Positions 1 to 5,236 of a DNA stretch of 5,236 nucleotides are shown here, piece by piece (the first letter of the stretch is position 1; the number at the start of each line of letters is the position of its first letter). The translations under genes were made by a program, and so were the position numbers. The stretch is taken from NCBI GenBank assembly GCA_964429075.1, contig CAYSBA010000032.1, positions 4,055 to 9,290 on the forward strand, written 5' to 3'. Source of the DNA: CAYSBA01 sp964429075 [NCBI: uncultured bacterium] (GTDB lineage: Bacteria > CAYSBA01). The notes under the pieces were generated by a model. It did no database searches and had not been told where the DNA came from. It was given only the letters and a program-made list of their open reading frames with translations.

Positions 1-1898
1 GATCAGAGAAGATCAAAGAGCTAAATCCATCAAGGGGGCTTTCCTGGATACCGGGGACAGAAAAAATACTTGTATCAAAATTAGAGATAAAAGACAGATT
101 TTACACCTACACAAAGCCATCGCTTATTGATCTAAAAGAAAAAAAGGAGGTTCCTTTATATCTACCATACCGTCTGGAGTATCCAGATATATGCAGTATC
201 GATCCAGAATATGCAGTCTTTTCTAAAAATACTGAAAAGGGGGCAGCTCTTGTAATTGTCAGATACCCTCTTCAAAAAGAACCCAAAATCTCAACAATAG
301 AATTGAGTGGTATAGAGGCATCTTATTCGCCAAGGTTCGCACCAGACTGTAAGAAGATTGTATTTTCTGCAAAGATTCAAGGAGGCAATCGTGATATATT
401 TCTTTTTAACATCAAAAAAAAAGAGCTCATAAATCTTACTGATGATGAAGCATTCGATGCCACTCCAATCTTCGTTGACAACAGCACTGTTATTTTTACA
501 TCAGATAAAAAGGGGGCACTCGAACTTTTTGAGATTAAATTAGATGACAAAAAGAAGATCCTGTGCACGTCTGAAGAGCCAGCAGTCAGTGCAAGATATG
601 CTGCCTTTGCATCAGACTATGATAAAGAAAGGGATATACTCATTTTGACCTTTTACAACGAAAAGGGATTTAACCTTGGCCTTGTTGAAGATTTCAAAAA
701 TAGGTTACACAAAAACTCATCAGTTTGCAGGAAATACCAGAAAGCCGGTTCTAACTTTGCAAAAAAAATACTTCCTTCTTTGAATCCACTAAAAAAAACA
801 TACGATCCTGGGGATACCCTGCTTCCTGCATACTGGCTACCCATTTTGGATCTCAATCCATATAGTCTTTTATCCAACATAGGTGCAACTTTTGTCGGTG
901 TGGATACGCTAAAGAAATGGCAGTATTCGTTAAGTTATATAAAAAATTTAACCTATGGATATGATTCATACAACATATCTCTTCTAAACAGACAGAGCCC
1001 TTTTGACATCTATTTTCAGCTCGGTAAAAAGACCTCACTGTATGATCTCTCAAGTATATATCCATCGCCGGCAATGCTTTATAAAGAAGACTCGCTTTAT
1101 TCAAGTCTCAGGGCAGCCTACATAATTCCAGGAATAAGATGGCTAATGGGGTTTTCCTTGGGCTATAACTATTATTTTATAAATGGAAGGCCTATCACTC
1201 TGCCCCCTGCAGATCTACCAGCATGGCTTCCTCCTCAGACAGGTAATCTATCCACACTGGGATTATCATTACTTTTCAGCAATGTCGAATCTTACTATGG
1301 ATCCTTGGGAAATCAAAAGGGGCTATATATATCCTTAAACTATGATACTGCATCCACAATGACAGGTAGTCAAGTTGCTTATTCACTCTACAACCTGAGG
1401 TTGAGATATTACATACCTATATACAAGAATGTGGCCTTTGCCTTTGGTGGTACCTATGCAGGTGGAAGTGGCGGACTTGTAGAAAGAAGAATATACTTTA
1501 TAGGCGGTATTAGAGAACCTGGGATAATTAATAGATTGTTTAGTCTTGATTTTTCTGGCAACCTTACTCTAAGGGGATACCCCTATCCATTCGAGGTAGG
1601 CACAAAGATGTATTTATTTAATTCAGAAGTGAGATTCCCTTTGCTTTTTGTAAACAGAGGTATATCAACCTGGCCAATCTTTTTTCAATGGATATATGGG
1701 GCAATCTTTCTGGATGGTGGTCACGCATCATTCTCAGATCTTTTCAAAAGTGCTCCTGCAATCGGGATTGGAGCAGAGATTGGTACAATATTTATCTTTG
1801 GCTATAACCTCCCATTTGTGATAAGGACAGGATTTGCAAGAGGTATCATGGCCGGTGGAATAGATCAGCTATATATGACTTTTGGCTATATGCTATAG
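1..1898 (+). CDS. TolB-like beta-propeller fused to Omp85/BamA-type outer-membrane barrel protein (5' end outside window)
   Basis: The frame is open from base 3 to the TAG at 1896-1898, giving 631 visible residues. The TTG at 303 (visible residue 101) is only an internal codon, because the same frame continues upstream without a stop, so the true start lies before the window. Roughly the first 240 residues look like TolB/PD40 propeller blades: a SYSPRFAPD segment near 107-115 is followed by an IVFSAK strand and a D-I-F-L-F strand, and the next blade has ATPIF near 153-157. From about residue 278 to the end the chain alternates aromatic and hydrophobic residues as in a beta-barrel. An LRGYP motif at 1569-1583 matches the conserved (V/I)RG(F/Y) of the Omp85 L6 loop, and SEVRFPL follows as in that family. 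The C-terminus (LYMTFGYML) resembles an outer-membrane beta-signal ending in Leu rather than Phe. By family analogy it is an integral outer-membrane protein; substrate and role are unknown. It is convergent with the lipoprotein gene. Confidence 0.82.
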   Translation, partial: SEKIKELNPSRGLSWIPGTEKILVSKLEIKDRFYTYTKPSLIDLKEKKEVPLYLPYRLEYPDICSIDPEYAVFSKNTEKGAALVIVRYPLQKEPKISTIELSGIEASYSPRFAPDCKKIVFSAKIQGGNRDIFLFNIKKKELINLTDDEAFDATPIFVDNSTVIFTSDKKGALELFEIKLDDKKKILCTSEEPAVSARYAAFASDYDKERDILILTFYNEKGFNLGLVEDFKNRLHKNSSVCRKYQKAGSNFAKKILPSLNPLKKTYDPGDTLLPAYWLPILDLNPYSLLSNIGATFVGVDTLKKWQYSLSYIKNLTYGYDSYNISLLNRQSPFDIYFQLGKKTSLYDLSSIYPSPAMLYKEDSLYSSLRAAYIIPGIRWLMGFSLGYNYYFINGRPITLPPADLPAWLPPQTGNLSTLGLSLLFSNVESYYGSLGNQKGLYISLNYDTASTMTGSQVAYSLYNLRLRYYIPIYKNVAFAFGGTYAGGSGGLVERRIYFIGGIREPGIINRLFSLDFSGNLTLRGYPYPFEVGTKMYLFNSEVRFPLLFVNRGISTWPIFFQWIYGAIFLDGGHASFSDLFKSAPAIGIGAEIGTIFIFGYNLPFVIRTGFARGIMAGGIDQLYMTFGYML

Positions 1899-1912
1899 TC
1901 ATAATTTAATTT

Positions 1913-1958
1913 AAAAATATGAGACATTATAGTGTATATACTACATATCTCTATTTTT
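1913..1958. terminator. Bidirectional Rho-independent terminator between convergent genes
   Basis: The 106-base gap between the two stop codons holds an interrupted inverted repeat. AAAAATA (1913-1919) pairs with TATTTTT (1952-1958), GAGA (1921-1924) with TCTC (1948-1951), AT (1926-1927) with AT (1945-1946), and TAGT (1930-1933) with ACTA (1940-1943), around a GTATAT loop. Both strands leave the core stem into a T-run, so it can serve the barrel gene on + and the lipoprotein gene on -. The core is AT-rich and interrupted, so efficiency is uncertain. Confidence 0.6.
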
Positions 1959-2004
1959 CTAATTCAATAGAATAATTTGATTTAGCAGTTAAGGAACCTA
2001 AAAT

Positions 2005-3522
2005 TTAATATCCTAATGAGAGTAAAAAAATGTCCCACTCACCTCTGTTTGTCAGCTCTCCCTTGCCAAAGTCTACAGGATAGTTGTAAAATTTACCACA
2101 AAGGATACTATCATAATCTCTAACCACTATAGAAGTCCCATGTATTGAATCTGTGGCAGCATAAGATCTCTTAAGTAAAAGATTTCCATTTTGGTCAAAG
2201 CGTAACAAAAAAAGACCTTCATTACCGATTGATGCCTCATTATAAAGGGTATCCTGGCCAATATTAAGAATTCTTCCATAGAAACCACCAATTACGGTCA
2301 CCTCGTTGCTCTTTATTGCCATATCCTGTAAGTCCACATTCCCGGTATCGGTATTTAGAGGATAAAACCACTGTATAGATCCGAATCCGGTGTCATTATA
2401 GTCTATCGATCCAATGAATGAATTTGGTCTGTCAGTACTGCTATAACTATGTTCATTAATACTGATATCCAGACTATTTGATGTACCAGCGAAAACAAGT
2501 TTAAAGGGAGCTATCTCCTTTACAATAGTTACTGTTTCATCCTTGGCGCCTTTTATGCCTAATATATCTATGGGATTTCCCTGTTGATCAAGTAGAAGCA
2601 GAAAACCATCATTTTTACCGGAAGAGTTGTTTAATGAGAGGTTCTGGGCATCAAAGGTCATTGATGCAAATGATCCTGCAACAACTATATAGCCATTGGA
2701 TAGAAAACTAATGCTATTAGCAACATCATTACCATCACCACCAAATGCTTTACCGAATTTAAATATATGATTTGCATCTAACTCGACAACAAAAATATCA
2801 GACTTACCAGGGTTGGGATTTGATATATTCTGTCCCAATACTGAAAGAGAATTACTCTTTGATTTTGCAGCTATTACTATATTTCCATCCTGATCAGTAT
2901 CTAAAGAATTGACTTCTTCATAGTCATCACCTGAAAATAAAACACCCCATATGTCAGTCCCATCTTTGGAGATGGCTATGAGAAACCCATCATAATAACT
3001 GGAAGATAGGTTTATTTGATCAATATTCAAATCGCCATTAAAATAACCAGCTGCTAATATCTGATCTTGTTGTGTTAGATATCCTAAATCGAGTATATCA
3101 TCATAAAATCCACTACCAAAAAATTTAATCCATTTTAATTCGCCATCTTGTGAAAAGCTACTTAAGAAAATATCCGTGTAATCCTGGTCCTGAGAGTTCC
3201 TTTGATAGGTATTTTGATCGGGCATGAATAGGCTCAAACTCGTTGTATTTCCACCTGTCACCAGTGAGCCATCAGATAATTCTATTAATTGATTTGCTGT
3301 ATCATCTCCAGCACCACCAAATCCAATACTCCAATTGGTACATACCCCACCTTCGTCAACCTCATAATTGCAGTTGTTATCTTTGTTGTCACATAATTCG
3401 GTATGGCCAGAATAAACTGCATTATCATTGTCGTTACAATCGTCGCCAGGAACGGTAACGCATCCTGATGGTATCTCACATCCAAAATAGTCACATTCTC
3501 CATCATTACTCTCTGAATAATG
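2005..3522 (-). CDS. C-terminal part: third MopE-like repeat and seven-blade SBBP-like beta-propeller
   Basis: This is the open frame after the TGA, 505 sense codons ending in TAA. It begins with the rest of the third Asp/Cys repeat: GDDCND near 247-252 and CDNKDNNCNYEVDEGGVC at 265-282, where several conserved Gly/Asp are replaced by Asn. Seven repeats of about 60 residues follow, starting near residues 284, 351, 412, 475, 539, 603 and 670. Each tends to show an FGG-type turn with an acidic residue, a dG.ivvaG strand pair, then a D-(I/G)-F-L strand and a D..G turn; blades 1, 2 and 4 fit best. The pattern resembles SBBP-type propeller repeats, and seven is a usual number for a closed propeller. 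A GTG at 3261-3259 could be taken as a start, but it falls inside blade 1 and has no convincing ribosome binding site. A product made from it would lack a signal peptide, so I read this as the C-terminal part of one protein rather than a separate gene. Confidence 0.72.
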   Translation of the reverse strand, partial: HYSESNDGECDYFGCEIPSGCVTVPGDDCNDNDNAVYSGHTELCDNKDNNCNYEVDEGGVCTNWSIGFGGAGDDTANQLIELSDGSLVTGGNTTSLSLFMPDQNTYQRNSQDQDYTDIFLSSFSQDGELKWIKFFGSGFYDDILDLGYLTQQDQILAAGYFNGDLNIDQINLSSSYYDGFLIAISKDGTDIWGVLFSGDDYEEVNSLDTDQDGNIVIAAKSKSNSLSVLGQNISNPNPGKSDIFVVELDANHIFKFGKAFGGDGNDVANSISFLSNGYIVVAGSFASMTFDAQNLSLNNSSGKNDGFLLLLDQQGNPIDILGIKGAKDETVTIVKEIAPFKLVFAGTSNSLDISINEHSYSSTDRPNSFIGSIDYNDTGFGSIQWFYPLNTDTGNVDLQDMAIKSNEVTVIGGFYGRILNIGQDTLYNEASIGNEGLFLLRFDQNGNLLLKRSYAATDSIHGTSIVVRDYDSILCGKFYNYPVDFGKGELTNRGEWDIFLLSLGY

Positions 3523-3525
3523 TCA
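3523..3525 (-). other. In-frame TGA codon at a conserved glycine position
   Basis: Codon 221 of the lipoprotein frame is TGA. Aligning the second inter-repeat segment (YYCDSDSDGFYS) with the third (YYCDKDND, TGA, HYS) puts the TGA exactly on Gly149, with the next Cys also in register eleven positions on. GGA to TGA is one base change. The clear stops of the other complete frames here are TAG and TAA, so the window does not show TGA being used as a normal terminator. Confidence 0.85.
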
Positions 3526-4185
3526 GTCATTATCCTTATCACAGTAGTAGAATTGTAGACACACACCTCCCTCATCGATATTACTATCACAGTCGTTATC
3601 AAGACCATCACAAGTTTCATTCTCAGAAGGATTGATATATTTATTTATATCATCACAATCATCACCCTGGTTTTGTGTACATCCCTGTGGTACACATGAT
3701 AGAGAATCGCATCCACCGCTTGGATCCATTGAGTAAAATCCGTCACTGTCACTATCACAATAGTATGTTATATTACATCCATCTTCATCTGTTACGCCGT
3801 CACAGTCATTATCAATGCCATCGCAAATCTCTATCCCTCCATTTGTTGGAACACAACATTTACCATCTGAACAGCCCTGATTTTCCGGGCAAACATTGCC
3901 ACAGGCGCCACAATTTGCAGGATCTCTTTTTAGATCGGTGCATGTACCACTGCACCTTGTTTGCCATACCTTACACCTACTCTGCACACATATCCTACTC
4001 TGAAAGCCAAGATCTTCTTCACACGACCAGCCGTCTAAACAGTCAGAATCGGTGTGACATATAAAAAATCCCTTATCATTAAGATGGTTCATGTCTACCT
4101 TATTGGTGCAGGCTACAAAAGATAAAAATAACACAAGGGACAAATGATAAAATAGTAGTTTTATAATGACTTTTGAAACAATCAT
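3523..4185 (-). CDS. N-terminal part: Cys-rich lipoprotein with MopE-like metal-binding repeats
   Basis: This 220-residue open part ends at the TGA. The ATG at 4185-4183 is supported by GGAG (4196-4193) seven bases upstream. Residues 1-25 form a hydrophobic signal with a FVAC lipobox, so Cys26 would be lipidated; Phe at -3 is atypical but tolerated. Residues 43-111 carry 13 cysteines, including a TDSDC segment and a RDPANCGACGNVC segment of the kind common in myxobacterial secreted lipoproteins. Next come CDGIDNDCDGVTDEDGC (121-137) and CDGLDNDCD...DEGGVC (192-209), matching the putative metal-binding motif of MopE-like proteins. A DSDSDG loop (144-149) resembles an EF-hand-type calcium loop, and GDDCDD lies near 174-179. 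Likely a surface or periplasmic protein stabilised by disulfides and calcium, by family analogy. If translation ends at the TGA, the product loses the third repeat and the whole propeller. Confidence 0.75.
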   Translation of the reverse strand: MIVSKVIIKLLFYHLSLVLFLSFVACTNKVDMNHLNDKGFFICHTDSDCLDGWSCEEDLGFQSRICVQSRCKVWQTRCSGTCTDLKRDPANCGACGNVCPENQGCSDGKCCVPTNGGIEICDGIDNDCDGVTDEDGCNITYYCDSDSDGFYSMDPSGGCDSLSCVPQGCTQNQGDDCDDINKYINPSENETCDGLDNDCDSNIDEGGVCLQFYYCDKDND

Positions 4186-4192
4186 ACCAAAG

Positions 4193-4196
4193 CTCC
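4193..4196 (-). promoter_or_regulatory. Ribosome binding site of the lipoprotein gene
   Basis: On the minus strand GGAG is followed by seven bases and then the ATG at 4185-4183. Spacing and sequence fit a standard Shine-Dalgarno site and fix the start of the lipoprotein frame, which begins directly with the signal peptide. Confidence 0.7.
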
Positions 4197-4251
4197 AATA
4201 TTTGTTGTTTTAAATTAAACTGTTGACCGAGTTCATAATTCCTATAAAAGT

Positions 4252-4279
4252 TTTATAAAATATATCAAAAAAGAGTCAA
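4252..4279 (-). promoter_or_regulatory. Candidate sigma70-type promoter of the lipoprotein gene
   Basis: On the minus strand TTGACT (4279-4274) and TATAAA (4257-4252) are separated by 16 bases, each one base off consensus. Transcription would start near 4245, giving a leader of about 60 bases before the ATG. The surrounding DNA is very AT-rich, so the -10 could also be a neighbouring AT hexamer. No operator is evident. Confidence 0.5.
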
Positions 4280-4740
4280 GAATATACAGGACCCAGATTA
4301 TGAAATGGGAGAAGAATAATAAAAGAGAATCTATTGAGGGGATCTTTCTCAAAATTTTATAAAGTGAGCACAGATGCCTGAGTGTGAGAAGAAGTGATCT
4401 TCGAAGATGGCCACAATAGCAGGGATGTGGTAGCGAAACAGGAGAAAAGGTTTTTCGCCGTTTAGTAGAGAAAAGATTCTTAAGGAAGATATGACCTTTA
4501 TCAATGAGGATTTTTGTGGAAGCCAAATAGTCTAAAAAAGTATATGTGGATTTTGTCAAGTTCTTTGTGAAGATTAAAAGAGGGATTGGTGGATTTGATA
4601 GGTTTTCAGGAAATGGTTTAAAACAACTTAAGGGTTTATAATAGGGTCAAGTCTCAAAATGCCTGTAAAAATGGTGGCAAAAATTATATCGACATGTCTT
4701 GTAAGAATAGTTAATATCTTTTAGAGGTGAAGAAGTTTTT
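4260..4740 (+). other. Gene-free, purine- and G-skewed stretch with hairpins (possible RNA or decayed gene)
   Basis: No convincing coding frame is present. The plus-strand frame beginning at 4261 is cut by stops at 4360, 4417, 4492, 4528 and 4639. A minus-strand frame of about 105 codons (4559-4242) starts at a TTG without a ribosome binding site and shows no recognisable motif. Composition is distinctive: by hand count the plus strand from 4381 to 4740 has about 91 G and 33 C, and purines make up roughly 60% of 4261-4680. Potential stems are ATCTTCGAAGAT (4397-4408), CCACA/TGTGG (4411-4415 with 4426-4430) and an 11-pair hairpin at 4436-4463. The stretch could be a plus-strand noncoding RNA or the remnant of a plus-strand gene; neither is shown. 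Confidence 0.35.
4436..4463 (+). repeat. Imperfect hairpin, 11 pairs with a three-base loop
   Basis: AAAC (4436-4439) pairs with GTTT (4460-4463), GG (4441-4442) with CC (4458-4459), and GAAAA (4444-4448) with TTTTC (4452-4456). There is a bulged A at 4440, one A-G mismatch, and a GGT loop. It sits in the middle of the G-skewed stretch and lacks a following T-run, so it is not a typical terminator. Confidence 0.5.
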
Positions 4741-4744
4741 TTAT

Positions 4745-4800
4745 ACCCAAATAAGATCTCAGTTCAAAAATACGTTTTCGAATTAGACTCCATTTTGGGT
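4745..4800. repeat. Nested inverted repeat just upstream of a perfect hairpin
   Basis: ACCCAAA (4745-4751) is complementary to TTTGGGT (4794-4800). Inside it, AGTTC (4761-4765) pairs with GAATT (4780-4784, one G-U) and AAAA (4767-4770) with TTTT (4775-4778) around a TACG loop, with one A-C mismatch between the two stems. The inner element is AT-rich and only moderately convincing alone, but its nesting and its position next to the 4803-4830 hairpin suggest a structured transcript. Confidence 0.4.
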
Positions 4801-4802
4801 TA

Positions 4803-4830
4803 TCCCGATCTTCATAAAAGAAGATCGGGA
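4803..4830. repeat. Perfect 11-bp inverted repeat (hairpin)
   Basis: TCCCGATCTTC (4803-4813) and GAAGATCGGGA (4820-4830) are perfectly complementary around an ATAAAA loop. This is the strongest and most GC-rich stem in the intergenic region. On the plus strand a pyrimidine-rich but not T-only tract follows; on the minus strand no T-run follows. It could be a terminator for a transcript from the 4260-4740 stretch, a dispersed palindromic repeat, or an RNA-stabilising element. Confidence 0.7.
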
Positions 4831-4910
4831 CGCCTCCCTTCTCCCCTTCCTTCTTCTCTATGTCCTATACTTTTACACATAATTTTGTGCACCCCCCCTT
4901 TTATAAATAA
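4831..4910 (+). other. Pyrimidine-rich tract with a C7 run
   Basis: Directly after the hairpin the plus strand turns from purine-rich to strongly pyrimidine-rich (C and T dominate 4831-4870), and a run of seven C lies at 4892-4898. No gene is visible. The tract lies upstream of the secretin promoter and has no recognised operator motif. Confidence 0.4.
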
Positions 4911-4959
4911 ATGAAAAAAATCTGGTCAAAAATACGAAAACTCCTAAAGATGTGTATGT

Positions 4960-4988
4960 TTGACAAGCTAAATCTGTTTTTATATAGA
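4960..4988 (+). promoter_or_regulatory. Near-consensus sigma70 promoter of the secretin gene
   Basis: A perfect -35 hexamer TTGACA (4960-4965) is followed by a 17-base spacer and TATAGA (4983-4988) as the -10. TATATA two bases earlier is an alternative -10. Transcription would begin near 4995, leaving a leader of about 20 bases before the ATG at 5017. It is correctly placed and oriented for the secretin gene, which would be first in its transcript. Confidence 0.65.
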
Positions 4989-5016
4989 ACATAAGATATT
5001 TTATGATGGATAGGAA

Positions 5017-5236
5017 ATGAAAAAACGGGTTATTCAGATTCTATTTTTACTATGCTTATTGATAGTTGATGTTGCACCTCTTAAGGCTCGAGGTGATGAC
5101 AATAGTCTTGAGCTTGCTGCTGGGGAACAAAAGGTATTGTCGATCCCTGGTGTTACAAGGGTTTCGATAGGTCAGAGAGACATTATCGATGTCAGGGCAA
5201 TTGGATCCAATCAGATACTGATTACCGCACTTAAAC
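5017..5236 (+). CDS. Secretin N-terminus, CpaC/RcpA-like pilus assembly or secretion pore (3' end outside window)
   Basis: The ATG at 5017 opens a frame that stays open to the window end, 73 residues. Residues 1 to about 24 form a Sec signal peptide: a basic MKKR start, a hydrophobic core, and probable cleavage after Ala24. The mature start, with LELAAGEQKVLSIPGVTRVS then IGQRDIIDVRAIGSNQILIT, matches the pattern of the N-terminal domain of Tad/Flp-type secretins (the pil_N domain of CpaC/RcpA): a small beta-fold with the G....L.ipGv.RVsig...i.dvr.i sequence. Such proteins form ring-shaped outer-membrane channels for Flp pilus or type II-like export. The ribosome binding site is weak: AGGA at 5012-5015 is too close to the ATG, while GGA at 5008-5010 is at better spacing. 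The secretin domain itself lies beyond the window, so a non-Tad relative is possible. Confidence 0.7.
   Translation, partial: MKKRVIQILFLLCLLIVDVAPLKARGDDNSLELAAGEQKVLSIPGVTRVSIGQRDIIDVRAIGSNQILITALK

Larger units (their letters stand above)
2005..4185 (-). pseudogene. Lipoprotein with MopE-like repeats and seven-blade propeller, interrupted by in-frame TGA (whole locus)
   Basis: One reading frame runs from ATG at 4185-4183 to TAA at 2007-2005 (727 codons including the stop), broken only by TGA at 3525-3523 (codon 221). No frameshift is needed: both halves are in the same frame and the 88 codons between the TGA and the GTG at 3261 are all sense. Read through, the protein would have a lipoprotein signal (1-26), a Cys-rich module (43-111), three MopE-like Asp/Cys repeats (121-137, 192-209, 265-282) and seven propeller repeats (284-726). 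It is labelled a pseudogene because the sequence alone gives no proof of readthrough. The other explanations are a base error (GGA read as TGA), a recent nonsense mutation, or recoding. The long intact remainder argues against old decay. The gene is likely transcribed alone, from a promoter near 4252-4279 to the shared terminator at 1913-1958. Confidence 0.7.

Noticed and set aside
303-1898. A complete 531-codon gene starting at TTG 303
   Set aside because: The frame is open all the way back to base 3, and the upstream residues continue the propeller-like pattern. The gene is truncated by the window edge.
2005-3261. An independent 418-residue gene starting at GTG 3261
   Set aside because: The GTG lies within the first propeller repeat, has no convincing ribosome binding site, and would give a product without a signal peptide. 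The same frame continues upstream to the TGA and then the lipoprotein.
3523-3525. TGA read as glycine under an alternative genetic code (as in Gracilibacteria/SR1)
   Set aside because: Only one such codon occurs in well over a thousand sense codons, and those lineages would not be expected to have Omp85-type barrels and secretins. A point mutation or local recoding is far more likely.
3675-4064. Plus-strand His-rich frame opposite the lipoprotein gene
   Set aside because: Its His/Tyr/Cys-rich composition is the antisense image of the Asp/Cys repeat codons, and no independent gene signals accompany it.
4242-4559. Minus-strand frame of about 105 codons in the intergenic region
   Set aside because: It has a TTG start with no ribosome binding site and no recognisable domain, and it spans the lipoprotein promoter. 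A TTGACA at 4559-4554 lacks a good -10 partner (TTTAGA at 17 bases).
4911-4994. Small plus-strand frame of 27 codons with a Lys-rich start
   Set aside because: There is no ribosome binding site in front of the ATG, and the frame lies across the secretin promoter, which explains the sequence better.

Overview
The window is AT-rich bacterial DNA from an organism with an outer membrane. Three things suggest a former deltaproteobacterial lineage (Myxococcota, Bdellovibrionota or a relative) of low GC. These are a TolB-like propeller joined to an Omp85-type barrel, a lipoprotein with myxobacterial-style Cys-rich and MopE-like Asp-rich repeats, and the start of a CpaC/RcpA-type secretin. This is a family-level inference; no taxonomic marker is present.

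Layout. (1) Positions 1-1898, + strand: the 3' part of a long outer-membrane gene whose start lies before the window. (2) 1899-2004: a short gap between convergent genes, almost filled by an inverted repeat (1913-1958) with T-runs on both strands, read as a shared bidirectional terminator. (3) 2005-4185, - strand: one 727-codon frame interrupted by a single in-frame TGA at 3523-3525. It encodes a lipoprotein signal, a Cys-rich module, three MopE-like Asp/Cys repeats and seven propeller repeats. (4) 4186-5016: 831 bases between divergent genes with no convincing gene. It holds a promoter for each flanking gene, a stretch with strong G-over-C skew and several hairpins (about 4380-4740), and a nested hairpin cluster ending in a perfect 11-bp stem (4803-4830). 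(5) 5017 to the end, + strand: the first 73 codons of the secretin, behind a near-consensus promoter.

How the genes fit together. All three proteins are predicted to work at the cell envelope: an integral outer-membrane barrel, a surface or periplasmic lipoprotein, and an outer-membrane pore. They are not one operon, since the lipoprotein gene is convergent with the barrel gene and divergent from the secretin gene. No functional partnership is shown.

The main point of interest is the interrupted lipoprotein gene. It stays open for 505 codons past the TGA, and the TGA sits exactly where the neighbouring repeat has glycine. That leaves a recent nonsense mutation, a sequence error, or recoding. 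The second point is the structured, strand-biased intergenic region, which may hold an unannotated RNA or a decayed gene. I recognise no defence, CRISPR, transposon or tRNA feature.
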